Made by a program: the position numbers and the translations under genes
In this document: in pieces, positions 46,422 through 55,702 of the stretch
How positions within the stretch are numbered: position 1 is the stretch's first letter
Layout: the number at the start of each line of letters is the position of its first letter
Assembly: GCF_030684895.1 (NCBI RefSeq)
Contig: NZ_JAUXXP010000017.1
Coordinates: 120,195 to 184,194 of the forward strand
Direction of reading: 5' to 3'
Source of the DNA: Pseudomonas sp.
GTDB lineage: Bacteria > Pseudomonadota > Gammaproteobacteria > Pseudomonadales > Pseudomonadaceae
DNA length: 64,000 nucleotides
The notes under the pieces: model-generated
Database searches by the model: none
Seen by the model: the letters and a program-made list of their open reading frames with translations, nothing else
Told to the model about the DNA's origin: nothing

Positions 46422-47609
46422 TTAGACGGCCCCAGCCGGACGCAGCGAGTAGGTTTTCAGCTGTTCGGCGAACTCGCGCAGCGACTGAATACCGCTGGCC
46501 TCGGCATCACTGACCCAGTGCTTGATGGCTTCAAGCATGTCGTGGCCATTGGCGCTGGTTTTTACCCAGATTTGCTGCAGGGCAAGGCGCTTTTCGTAGA
46601 TCACCTTGAGTGCCTGGCTCTGTTCCAGCATGCGCTGGATACGCGCCTGGTGGGTTCCATCGAGCAGGCTCGGTTCACGCGAGAGCAGGCGCTTGGCGCG
46701 ATGGAAGTGATGGCGAACCGAGGCGTCGGCCTTGGCCAACTCCTGCTGCACCAGCGGCGCGATCACCAGCTTGCGGTACTGCGCCATGATCTGAAAACGG
46801 TTGTTGAGGATGGCCATGGCGGTGTCCATGTCCAGGCTGCGCTTGCCTGCAACCCGATGGGCGATGGGCGCAACACGCTGCACCTGAGCCAGGCCAAACA
46901 AGCTGAACAGCTTGATCCAGAACCAGCCCATGTCGAATTCCCACTTCTTCACCGACAGCTTGGCGCTGTTGGGGTAGGTGTGGTGGTTGTTATGCAACTC
47001 TTCGCCACCGATCAGGATGCCCCAAGGCACCAGGTTGGTCGCCGCATCGCGGCATTCGAAGTTGCGATAGCCAACGGCATGGCCAAGGCCATTGATCACG
47101 CCCGCAGCCCAGACCGGAATCCACATCATCTGGATCGCCCAGATGGTAATGCCAGCGGCGCCGAACAGCGCCAGGTCAATGGCACCCATCAGTGCCACAC
47201 CGCCAACCGGGAAGCGCGAATAGAGGTTGCGCTCGATCCAGTCTTCCGGGCAGTTCTTGCCGTAGATACGCAGGGTTTCCGGGTTCTTCGCCTCTTCGCG
47301 ATACAGCTCGGCACCGGTACGCAGCACGGTGCTCAGGCCCTTGATCACCGGGCTGTGCGGATCATCGACGGTTTCGCATTTGGCGTGGTGCTTGCGGTGG
47401 ATCGCGGTCCACTCACGGGTGTTTTGCGCCGTGGTCAGCCACAGCCAAAAACGGAAGAAGTGCTTCAGCGCCGGGTGCAATTCGAGCGCGCGGTGCGCCG
47501 AGTAACGATGCAGATAAACCGTGACGCTGACGATGGTCACATGCGTCATCAGCAGGGTGACTGCGATCAACTGCCAGACCGACAAGTCAAGAAAACCGTT
47601 GTACCACAT
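46422..47609 (-). CDS. desA: Membrane fatty-acid desaturase (DesA-like)
   Basis: A 395-residue di-iron desaturase of the inner membrane. The three His boxes are HRYSAHR, HRKHHAKCE and HNNHHTYPNSAK, in the usual order and spacing, with TM helix pairs between them. A C-terminal extension of about 150 residues (helical, basic) is the form seen in pseudomonads. The enzyme would insert a delta-9 double bond into membrane acyl chains under aerobic conditions. Assignment as DesA rather than DesB rests on its place beside the PA0285- and PA0290-like genes; no desT-like regulator is adjacent. Confidence 0.88.
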   Translation of the reverse strand: MWYNGFLDLSVWQLIAVTLLMTHVTIVSVTVYLHRYSAHRALELHPALKHFFRFWLWLTTAQNTREWTAIHRKHHAKCETVDDPHSPVIKGLSTVLRTGAELYREEAKNPETLRIYGKNCPEDWIERNLYSRFPVGGVALMGAIDLALFGAAGITIWAIQMMWIPVWAAGVINGLGHAVGYRNFECRDAATNLVPWGILIGGEELHNNHHTYPNSAKLSVKKWEFDMGWFWIKLFSLFGLAQVQRVAPIAHRVAGKRSLDMDTAMAILNNRFQIMAQYRKLVIAPLVQQELAKADASVRHHFHRAKRLLSREPSLLDGTHQARIQRMLEQSQALKVIYEKRLALQQIWVKTSANGHDMLEAIKHWVSDAEASGIQSLREFAEQLKTYSLRPAGAV

Positions 47610-47659
47610 GGATCACGTGCCTCATGGAAAAGGAAAGACATGGCCGCTTTCTAGCGCAC

Positions 47660-47671
47660 ATGTGTACACAT
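47660..47671. promoter_or_regulatory. 12-bp perfect palindrome in the desA / GGDEF-EAL divergent promoter region
   Basis: ATGTGTACACAT is self-complementary and lies 50 bp upstream of the desA start and about 105 bp upstream of the divergent GGDEF-EAL start. A site for a dimeric regulator controlling one or both genes is plausible. Confidence 0.45.
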
Positions 47672-47777
47672 TATCCCTGACCTTGATCAGAAAACCAGTT
47701 GGTCTTTTGCATAAGAATGCCGTGCCCTTATCAACATCTATACTGCCGCACTCAGGCAAAGGACTGGCTTCTATCCC

Positions 47778-49697
47778 ATGAATGCTCCACAAGGCGCCTG
47801 GCGCCTGACTCTCAGCTATATGCTCGCCGCCGCCCTGTGGGTGCTGTTCAGCGACGGCCTGCTGATCGCCTTGGGGCTGTCGCTGGCGCAACTGGAACGT
47901 GCGCAACTGCTCAAGGGGCTGGGCTTTGTATTGCTCAGCGCAGGTTTGCTGCATGTCGTGCTGCGCGCTCACAGCCGGCAGCACACCCTCGCCCATCAGG
48001 CTCTGCAACGTAACGAGAAACGCCTGCGCCAGGCCGCAGCGGTATTTGATGCCACCCAGGAAGGCGTACTGGTCACCGATGCGCAGCAGCATGTCGTGCA
48101 CTGCAACCCGGCCTTTAGCCGCATCACCGGCTACAGCCAGGCGGAAATCCTCGGCCAGTCACCGAGCATGCTGAAATCCGGGCGGCACGACAAAAGCTTC
48201 TATGACAGCCTCTGGCATGCCCTGCACACACGCGGCGCCTGGAGCGGCGAGGTGTGGAACCGGCGCAAGGGCGGCGAAATCTATCCGCAGTGGCAATGCA
48301 TCCGGGTGATTCACGATGAGCTGGGCGAGATCAGCCATTACGTTGCGGTGTTCTCCGACATCAGCGCGCTGAAACGCTCGCAACGCGAGCTGGATTACCT
48401 GGCTCACCACGACCCGCTGAGCAACCTGCCCAACCGCCTGCTGTTTACCGAGCGCGTCGAGCGTGCCCTGGAACGCGCAAAAATTGATGAGCAAGGCGGC
48501 GCGGTGCTGTTGATCGACCTCGACCATTTCAAGCACATCAACGAAAGCCTCGGCCACAACATTGGTGACCTGCTGCTCAAGGACGTCGGCGAGCGCCTCA
48601 GCCAGCAACTCGGCAAACGCATGACCCTGGCGCGCCTGGGCGGCGATGAGTTCGGCCTGCTCGATGAACGCTGCAGCAGCGCCGAACAGGCTGCGGTAAT
48701 GGCGCAGCGCCTGCAGGCCTGCCTGACCCGGGCCTTCAACATCAACCAGCAAGAGCTGTTCGTCACCGCCAGCATTGGCATCAGCTTCTACCCCGTCGAG
48801 GCCAGTGATGTTGGCCAGGTGCTGCGCAATGCCGACTCGGCGCTGTTCAAGGCCAAGAACAGCGGCCGCGAGAGCTATGCCTTCTACAGCCAGGAACTGA
48901 CCGAACATGCGCACCAGCGCGTCGAGCTGGCCAGCGCCCTGCGCCATGCCCTGGATCATCAGGAGCTGCGCGTCTATTACCAACCGCTGATCTGCCTGCG
49001 TAGCCAGGAGATGATCGGCGTCGAGGCTCTGGTGCGCTGGCAGCACCCGCAACGCGGGCTGGTAGCGCCCGGCGAATTTATCCCGATTGCCGAAGAAACC
49101 GGGTTGATCGGCGCCATCGACGCCTGGGTGCTGGAGCAAAGCTGTCGGCAGATGGTCGCCTGGCAAATTGCCGGGCATCGGCTGAGATTTGTCGCAGTGA
49201 ATGTCTCCAGCCGCCTGTTCAGCCGCGGCGAGCTGGACCTGCGGGTGGCCGAGGTGCTGCGCGATACCGGGCTTGATCCGCTGCACCTGGAACTGGAAGT
49301 CACCGAAAGCGCCGTGATGGAAAACCCCGACGCGTCCCTGGCCTTGCTCGAACGCCTGCGCGCCCTCGGTATTCGCCTGGCCATCGATGACTTCGGCACC
49401 GGCTACAGCTCGCTGGCACGTCTCAAGCGCCTGCCGGTGCACAAACTCAAACTCGACCAGAGCTTTGTCAGCGGCCTGCCGCATGATCAGGATGATGTAG
49501 CCATCACCCGCGCAGTAATCGCCCTCGGCCACAGCATGGGCCTCAAGGTACTGGCAGAAGGGATTGAGCAGCTCGAACAGGTCGAACTGCTTCAGCAACT
49601 CGGCTGCGATCACGCCCAGGGCTATTATTTCGGCCGTCCGCAACCGGCAGAACAGCTGGCCACCCACTTGGCGCTAAGCGCCGCAACGACGGACTAA
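47778..49697 (+). CDS. Transmembrane PAS-GGDEF-EAL protein
   Basis: A 639-residue protein. Two TM helices (residues about 8-30 and 38-57) with hardly any periplasmic loop, a PAS domain (about 75-200: DATQEGVLVTDAQQHVVHCN), GGDEF (RLGGDEFGLL near 287) and EAL (GVEALVRW near 414, with NVSSRLF, EVTESAVM, DDFGTGYSSL, KLDQSF, EGIEQ). The position of the I-site reads GKRM, so no product inhibition is expected. Both active sites look complete; dominance cannot be decided. Place and layout match PA0285, named pipA in P. aeruginosa. Ten bases separate it from the REC-HDOD gene. Confidence 0.93.
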   Translation: MNAPQGAWRLTLSYMLAAALWVLFSDGLLIALGLSLAQLERAQLLKGLGFVLLSAGLLHVVLRAHSRQHTLAHQALQRNEKRLRQAAAVFDATQEGVLVTDAQQHVVHCNPAFSRITGYSQAEILGQSPSMLKSGRHDKSFYDSLWHALHTRGAWSGEVWNRRKGGEIYPQWQCIRVIHDELGEISHYVAVFSDISALKRSQRELDYLAHHDPLSNLPNRLLFTERVERALERAKIDEQGGAVLLIDLDHFKHINESLGHNIGDLLLKDVGERLSQQLGKRMTLARLGGDEFGLLDERCSSAEQAAVMAQRLQACLTRAFNINQQELFVTASIGISFYPVEASDVGQVLRNADSALFKAKNSGRESYAFYSQELTEHAHQRVELASALRHALDHQELRVYYQPLICLRSQEMIGVEALVRWQHPQRGLVAPGEFIPIAEETGLIGAIDAWVLEQSCRQMVAWQIAGHRLRFVAVNVSSRLFSRGELDLRVAEVLRDTGLDPLHLELEVTESAVMENPDASLALLERLRALGIRLAIDDFGTGYSSLARLKRLPVHKLKLDQSFVSGLPHDQDDVAITRAVIALGHSMGLKVLAEGIEQLEQVELLQQLGCDHAQGYYFGRPQPAEQLATHLALSAATTD

Positions 49698-49707
49698 GGC
49701 ACAACGC

Positions 49708-50841
49708 ATGCGGGTCATGATTCTGGAAGACGACAGCTGGATCGCCGATCTGCTCAAGCAGATCGTTCTCAGCCTGCGCCCCAATAGCCAGGTGGTGTGC
49801 CTGGACAACGTCAGCGCCGCCCTGCGCGAATGGCAGCAGCGCCCGGCGGACATGGTCATCTGCGACTGGAACCTGCCGGACGGCCCCGGTACCCGTCTGC
49901 TTGAGCAGGTGCGCCGCGACAACAGCAGCACGCCGCTGGTGGTGATCACCGGCCGCTCCGACCGCGCCAGCGTACTGGCCGTGCGCGCCCTGAAGATCAG
50001 CGCCTTTATCAGCAAGCCGTTTCAAGCTGCGCATGTCGCCGCCAGCCTGGCAACCCTGCTGCCCGCAGACAACGACGAACAGCAGCACCAGGCCAGCAAC
50101 ACACCGCAGGACCTGCTCAATCACCTGCGTAGCCTGCCCAGCAGCGCCTTGCAATTACCGCTCAAGGCGCATGTACGTGATCGCCTACTGCAACGTTTCA
50201 AGGGCGAGCAGATCGACCTGCGCGAGCTGGCCAGCGAGTGGCAGCACGATCCGGCACTTAGCGCGCGCCTGCTCGCCGTGGCCAACAGCAGTGCCTATAA
50301 CCAGGCTGGCAACCCCTGCACCAACCTACTTGAGGCGCTGCACAAACTGGGCGCGATCAACAGCCTGAATCTGGCCATGGGCCTGGCCCTGCGCCAATGC
50401 AGCACACTGGATAACGCCCTGCTGCGCCTACTGGCCCAGGCGCACCTGGACAGCACCGAACTGCTGATCGAGCGCAGCACCAGCCTCGCCCGCCAGTGCG
50501 CCATGGACCCAGCGCCGCTCCATACCGCCGCCCTGCTGCACCGCATGGGCGAACTCTGCGTGTTGTATCTGGCACAAGTGTGGCAGGACAGCGGGCAGAG
50601 TTTCAGCGAGACCCAGGTGATGCAAGCGCTCGACCAGTTCAGCGGCCCCTTTGCCGTCAGCATCAAGGCGCAATGGCATTTACCGATGCAGCTACGCGAG
50701 CTGATCGGCGCGTGCTACAACCTGCCGGCCAACAACGTCAAACGCGAGAACATCCTCATGCGCCTGGCCGCCTGCGAACTCAACAACGCAACGGATGACC
50801 CCGAGCTGGCCCGCCTGCGCCGACTGGCAGGCCTGAGCTGA
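49708..50841 (+). CDS. Response regulator with HDOD output domain
   Basis: A 377-residue protein. An N-terminal receiver (residues 1-120) has VMILEDDSW, the phospho-acceptor in MVICDWNLPDGPG, ITGRSD and FISKPFQ. From about 145 to 345 it has an HDOD domain: LQLPLKAHVRDRLLQRF, ASEWQHDPALSARLLAVANSSAY and LGAINSLNLAMGLALR, with the metal-binding His/Asp pairs of true HD domains reduced as normal for HDOD. HDOD proteins act as signalling scaffolds. It lies between a GGDEF-EAL gene and the large histidine kinase, and the receiver could accept phosphate from that kinase. Confidence 0.92.
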   Translation: MRVMILEDDSWIADLLKQIVLSLRPNSQVVCLDNVSAALREWQQRPADMVICDWNLPDGPGTRLLEQVRRDNSSTPLVVITGRSDRASVLAVRALKISAFISKPFQAAHVAASLATLLPADNDEQQHQASNTPQDLLNHLRSLPSSALQLPLKAHVRDRLLQRFKGEQIDLRELASEWQHDPALSARLLAVANSSAYNQAGNPCTNLLEALHKLGAINSLNLAMGLALRQCSTLDNALLRLLAQAHLDSTELLIERSTSLARQCAMDPAPLHTAALLHRMGELCVLYLAQVWQDSGQSFSETQVMQALDQFSGPFAVSIKAQWHLPMQLRELIGACYNLPANNVKRENILMRLAACELNNATDDPELARLRRLAGLS

Positions 50842-50871
50842 TGGCGCCCTTGGCGCGCAGGACCCTGATTG

Positions 50872-53800
50872 ATGAATAACTCGGCAATTACCTGGATCGT
50901 CGGCCTCGGCAGCCTGGGCCTGGCGATCTTCTTCAGCCTACTCGGCGGCTTTGCCCTCAACGAGCGGGAAACCCTGTGGAACCTGCAAATCGCCAAGCAG
51001 CATGAACTGCAAAGCCTGAGCCTGCGCAACAGCCAGCAGGAGCTGCAACAACAGGCGCAGCTGCTGGCCGAAACCATCGCGGCCGACGCCTGGCTGGTCG
51101 AACTGGTGCGCCAGGCCCATGCGCTGCACAGTAATCAACCGACCGATACACACAGCCTGGGGGCTATCCGCAACCAGCTGTACACCCGGCTCGCCCCGCG
51201 CTGGCGCACCCTGCAAGGCATTCGCCCGTTCTCCCTGTATATCCATCTGGCGCCTAGCGCCGAAGTGCTACTGCGGGTGCATGAGCCGCAGTGGTTTGCC
51301 GACTTCCCCGGCGCGCAGCGACCCATGCTGCTCGACAGCCTGAGTCACGCATCGGCAATCACCGGCCTGGCGGTGGATGGCGACAACCTGAGCATGCGCG
51401 CCATCGTGCCGTTGCAAGTGGAAAGCCTAGAGGGCGTGCTTAACGTCGGCGCGCTGGAAGTCAGCCTGGATGTACTGGGCAACCTGCAACAGCTGGACCG
51501 TGAACTGGATGCTGGGGTTGCCCTGCTGCTCAAACGCGCCATTCAAGCACCAGATCTCAGTGGCGAGGGTCTGCGCGCCGCCGACACCAGCGCCGGCTAC
51601 TGGCACCTGGCGGGTTTCTCCCAGGTGCAGGTGCAACACTGGCAGGCGCAACATCGGCTGCCAGCCCCCGAGGAGGGCAACACCTTCAAGCTGCTCGACG
51701 ATCAAGGCCACACTTACCTGCTCAACCAGATGCGCTTAGGCGGCTATCAGGCCGATCCGGCCAGCACCGGCAATCCGGTATTGGCGCTGACCTGGCGCGA
51801 CATCACGGCGCTGTACAGCTTGCACCAGCGCGACAAACGCTGGCTGGTGGTCAAATGGCTACTGGCCTGGTTCGCCGCCGAAGCACTGCTGCTGTTGCTG
51901 TTGCTGGCCACCCGGCACAGCAGCCAGCAGGTGATGCGCCGCCACCACGCCGAACTGCAGAGCAAACACCAACAAACTGAAGAGTCGCGCCAATTGCTGG
52001 CGCTGATTACCCAGACGCAGGCCGCCTATATCAACGCGGACAACCAGCGCGAGGCCTTCGACACCCTGCTGGGGCGGATTCTCGACGTCAGCGCCAGCCA
52101 GTTCGGCTTTGTCGGGGAAATCCTGCATGACGATGCCGGCGCGCCCTTTCTGCGCACCTTCGCCATCAGCAATATCGCCTGGGATGCACAAAGCCGCGCC
52201 TTCTACGCCGACCATGCGCCGCAGGGCCTGGAATTTCGCAACCTCGACAGCCTGTTCGGCCAGGTGATCCGCAGCGGTCAGGCGCTGATCAGCAATGACC
52301 CCGCTAATCACCCAAATAGCGCCGGTTTACCGCCGGGGCATCCGCCGCTGCTGGCGTTTGCCGGCTTGCCCATTCACGCCAACGGTGAGCTGCGCGGCAT
52401 GCTCGGCCTGGCCAACCGCGCAGGTGGCTACGACGAGCAGTTCACCGCCCAGCTACAGCCACTGCTGACCACCCTCGGCCAGCTGCTCGAAGCCCTGCGC
52501 CGCGATACCCAGCGCGCGCAAACCCAGCAACATATGCAGCGCCAGCAAGCAGCCCTGCGCGCGCTTAACGAGATTGCCGCGCTGCCCAAGCTGAGCAGCC
52601 ACGAGCAGCTGCGCCAGGCGCTGCAACTGGGGGCCGAGTTCTATGGCATGCCGATCGGCATCATCAGCCAGATCAATGCGGACACCTACCAGGTCAGGGT
52701 GCAGGTATCGCCGCCCAACACCCTACAGGACGGCCAGTGCTTCACCCTCGGTGATACCTACTGCAGCATCACCCTGCGCAGCAACGATGTGCTGGCCATT
52801 GCCGCCATGGGCCAGAGCGAACATGCCGCGCACCCCTGTTACCCATTGTTCGCCCTGGAAAGTTATATCGGCACCAGCATCTGGGTCGCCGGCCAGCGCT
52901 TCGGCACCCTGTGCTTCGCCTCAAGCGCGGCGCGTGATGCGCCGTTTGACGATGCCGACGAAGAATTTATGCGCCTGTTCGCCCGCTGGGTCGGCGCCAC
53001 GCTGGAGCGCATGCGCCATGAAGAGCAGACCCGCGAGGCACGGCGCTTTCTGCAAGCCGTGCTCGATTCGGCCACCGGCGTCAGCATCATCACCACCGAC
53101 CGCGACGGCTTGATCACCCTGTTCAACTCCGGCGCCGAGCGCCTGCTGGGTTATCGCAGTGCGCAAGTGATTGGCCAGCACAGCCCAGCGCTGTTCCACC
53201 TGGCCGAAGAAATCCAGGCCCGCGGCCGCCAGCTCAGCCAACAACTGGGCACTGAAGTAAGCGGTTTTGCCGTGTTTACCCGCCTCCCCGACCAGGGCGA
53301 ACCGGAAACCCGCCAGTGGACCTACCAACGCAAGAACGGCGAGCAACGCATCGTCAACCTCACCGTCAGCGCCATGCATGATGCCGAGGGCGTGATCAGC
53401 GGTTACCTGGGCATCGCCAGCGATATTAGCGACCTGCACCAGACCACCCGCGCCCTGCAAAAAAGCGAAAGCCGCTTCCGCGGCCTGGTCAGCAGCCTGC
53501 CAGGGGCGGTGTACCGCTGCCGCAACGATGAAAGCTGGTCGATGAGCTACCTCAGTGAAGAAATCCAGGCGCTCAGCGGCTACCCGGCCAGCGACTTTAT
53601 CAACAACCGCGTACGCAGCTTCTCCAGCGTGGTGCACCCCGACGATCTGCCGATCACCTACCGCGCAGTAGCGGCCATCGAGCGCCAGGAGTCCTTCGAG
53701 CTGACCTACCGCCTGCTGCACGCCGACGGCCACAGCGTCTGGGTGCGGGAGAAAGGCCGCGGTGAATACGACAGCCACGGCGAACTGCAATGGATTTCCG

Positions 53801-55323
53801 GGTTTATCTGGGACATCAGCGACCGCAAGGCTGTGGAAGACCAGCTGCGGCTGAGCCAGCAGCGCTTTAGCAACGCCTTTAGCCTCGCGCCCCAGGGCAT
53901 GGCCCTGGTGTCGCTGCAAGGGCAGTGGCTGGAAGTTAACGATCAACTCTGCGAAATGCTCGGCTATAGCCGCGAACAATTACTGTGCAGCGACTTTCAG
54001 CAGATCACCCACCCCGATGATCTGGATGCCGACCTGCAGCATATCGAAGAGCTTCTGGCTGGCGAGATCAGCGCCTATCAGATGGAGAAACGCTACCTGG
54101 ACAGTCAGGGGCGGATCATCTGGGTGTTGCTCAGCGTGGCCCTGGTACGGGACAGCGACAACCAGCCGGTGCACTTCGTCTCACAGATTCAGGACTTCAA
54201 CGAACGTATCGCCTCAGAAATGGCCATCCGCGAGCGCGAGGATTACCTGCGCGCCCTGCTCGACAACGTGCTCGATGCGATTATCACCATCGACCAGCAG
54301 GGCTATATCGAAACCTTCAACCACGCCGCCGAACGCATCTTCGGTTACAGCCACCTGGAAGTGTCCGGACACCGCGCGACCCTGCTGCTGCCCGAACCAC
54401 AGCGCTCGATGCGCGCGCGCTACCTCAGCCACTTCCTGAAAACCGGCATCCAGCAGATGCTCGGCAAGGAAATCGAGCTGACCGCCCTGCGCAGCAACGG
54501 CGAAACCTTCACCATCGAACTGGCCGTCTCACAAATCAGCCACCAGGGCGAGCGGCGCTTTATCGCGGTGATCCGCGATATCGAGGAACGCAAGCGCATT
54601 GAGCGGATGAAGAACGAATTCGTCTCCACCGTCAGCCATGAACTGCGCACCCCGCTGACGGCGATTGCCGGCTCCCTCGGCCTGGTCAATGGCGGCGCCC
54701 TCGGCGCCGTGCCGGCGAGCATGCAGCAGATGCTGCAGATCGCCCAGGACAACAGCCAGCGCCTCAACCTGCTGATCAATGACCTGCTCGACATGGATAA
54801 ACTGGTGGCCGGCAAGATGCTCTTCGAGCTGCAGGACGAAGCGCTGCAACCGCTGCTGGAACAGGCCGTCGAAGAAAACCAGCCGTACGCCGAGCACTAC
54901 CAAGTGCAATTGCAGCTGCAAGGCCCACCGACCGCAGCGCGGGTGCGCGTCGACAAACTGCGCCTGGCCCAGGTACTGGCCAACCTGCTGTCCAACGCGG
55001 CGAAGTTCTCACCCCAGGGCCAGACCGTCGACGTGCGCGTAGAGCAACACGACACGCGCCTGCGCGTCAGCGTGACCGACCACGGCCCCGGTGTGCCGGA
55101 GAATTTCCAGGCACGGATTTTCAGCAAATTCTCCCAGGCCGACGCCACCGACACCCGGCAGAAAGGCGGCACCGGCCTGGGCCTGGCCATCAGCAAGGAA
55201 ATCATCGAACGCATGGGCGGGCAGATCGGTTTCGACTCAAGCCCCGGTCACGGCGCGACTTTCTGGTTCGAACTGACTACCCTGGCCCTAGAGGCCAGCC
55301 CTGAGGAAAACCAGCATGTCTGA
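50872..55323 (+). CDS. Large multi-sensor histidine kinase (GAF x2, PAS x4)
   Basis: A 1483-residue membrane kinase. TM1 at residues 6-28, a periplasmic sensor of about 290 residues, TM2 near 325-347, a GAF domain (about 385-545), a second GAF (about 565-720), four PAS domains (about 725-860, 870-985, 995-1115, 1120-1245), HisKA with STVSHELRTPLTAIAGSLG (His near 1256) and HATPase_c with NLLSNAAKFSP, DHGPGVPENF and GTGLGLAISKEI. It has no receiver or Hpt of its own. The stop overlaps the next gene by 8 bp, which encodes a single receiver; a Hpt-REC-REC-GGDEF follows, so phosphate probably flows kinase to receiver to Hpt. The start at 50872 has AGGA 9-11 nt upstream. Confidence 0.93.
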   Translation: MNNSAITWIVGLGSLGLAIFFSLLGGFALNERETLWNLQIAKQHELQSLSLRNSQQELQQQAQLLAETIAADAWLVELVRQAHALHSNQPTDTHSLGAIRNQLYTRLAPRWRTLQGIRPFSLYIHLAPSAEVLLRVHEPQWFADFPGAQRPMLLDSLSHASAITGLAVDGDNLSMRAIVPLQVESLEGVLNVGALEVSLDVLGNLQQLDRELDAGVALLLKRAIQAPDLSGEGLRAADTSAGYWHLAGFSQVQVQHWQAQHRLPAPEEGNTFKLLDDQGHTYLLNQMRLGGYQADPASTGNPVLALTWRDITALYSLHQRDKRWLVVKWLLAWFAAEALLLLLLLATRHSSQQVMRRHHAELQSKHQQTEESRQLLALITQTQAAYINADNQREAFDTLLGRILDVSASQFGFVGEILHDDAGAPFLRTFAISNIAWDAQSRAFYADHAPQGLEFRNLDSLFGQVIRSGQALISNDPANHPNSAGLPPGHPPLLAFAGLPIHANGELRGMLGLANRAGGYDEQFTAQLQPLLTTLGQLLEALRRDTQRAQTQQHMQRQQAALRALNEIAALPKLSSHEQLRQALQLGAEFYGMPIGIISQINADTYQVRVQVSPPNTLQDGQCFTLGDTYCSITLRSNDVLAIAAMGQSEHAAHPCYPLFALESYIGTSIWVAGQRFGTLCFASSAARDAPFDDADEEFMRLFARWVGATLERMRHEEQTREARRFLQAVLDSATGVSIITTDRDGLITLFNSGAERLLGYRSAQVIGQHSPALFHLAEEIQARGRQLSQQLGTEVSGFAVFTRLPDQGEPETRQWTYQRKNGEQRIVNLTVSAMHDAEGVISGYLGIASDISDLHQTTRALQKSESRFRGLVSSLPGAVYRCRNDESWSMSYLSEEIQALSGYPASDFINNRVRSFSSVVHPDDLPITYRAVAAIERQESFELTYRLLHADGHSVWVREKGRGEYDSHGELQWISGFIWDISDRKAVEDQLRLSQQRFSNAFSLAPQGMALVSLQGQWLEVNDQLCEMLGYSREQLLCSDFQQITHPDDLDADLQHIEELLAGEISAYQMEKRYLDSQGRIIWVLLSVALVRDSDNQPVHFVSQIQDFNERIASEMAIREREDYLRALLDNVLDAIITIDQQGYIETFNHAAERIFGYSHLEVSGHRATLLLPEPQRSMRARYLSHFLKTGIQQMLGKEIELTALRSNGETFTIELAVSQISHQGERRFIAVIRDIEERKRIERMKNEFVSTVSHELRTPLTAIAGSLGLVNGGALGAVPASMQQMLQIAQDNSQRLNLLINDLLDMDKLVAGKMLFELQDEALQPLLEQAVEENQPYAEHYQVQLQLQGPPTAARVRVDKLRLAQVLANLLSNAAKFSPQGQTVDVRVEQHDTRLRVSVTDHGPGVPENFQARIFSKFSQADATDTRQKGGTGLGLAISKEIIERMGGQIGFDSSPGHGATFWFELTTLALEASPEENQHV

Positions 55324-55702
55324 GCTACAGCGCATTCTGCACGTGGAAGACGACCCCTCGATCCAGGCCGTGGCCAAGCTGGCGCTGGAAGCAGTCGGCG
55401 GTTTTCAGGTGCTCAGCTGCTCATCCGGCCAGGATGCCCTGGATCAGCTACAGGGCTTTGCCCCGGACTTTATTCTGCTGGATGTGATGATGCCGGACAT
55501 GGACGGCCCGCAAACCCTGGCACGCATGGCCCGGCTGATTGACATCAGCCAGGTGCCAGTGGCCTTTATGACCGCCAAGGTGCAACCGGCGGAAATCGCC
55601 CATTACCGCAGCCTCGGCGCCCGCGATGTGATCATCAAACCCTTCGACCCGATGCAGCTGGCCGCGCAGGTGCGCAAGATCTGGAGCCTGGCCCATGAGT
55701 AA
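55316..55702 (+). CDS. Stand-alone receiver-domain response regulator
   Basis: A 128-residue single REC domain: ILHVEDDPSIQ (acidic pair), FILLDVMMPDMDGP (phospho-Asp near 59), FMTAKVQ and VIIKPFDPMQL (Lys). No output domain. It overlaps the kinase gene by 8 bp and the next gene by 8 bp, so the three are translated as a unit. A shuttle between the kinase and the Hpt domain of the downstream protein is the natural role. Confidence 0.95.
   Translation: MSELQRILHVEDDPSIQAVAKLALEAVGGFQVLSCSSGQDALDQLQGFAPDFILLDVMMPDMDGPQTLARMARLIDISQVPVAFMTAKVQPAEIAHYRSLGARDVIIKPFDPMQLAAQVRKIWSLAHE

Noticed and set aside
48159..49667. A 502-codon antisense frame over the GGDEF-EAL gene
   Set aside because: Shadow of a strongly coding region; no motif or RBS.
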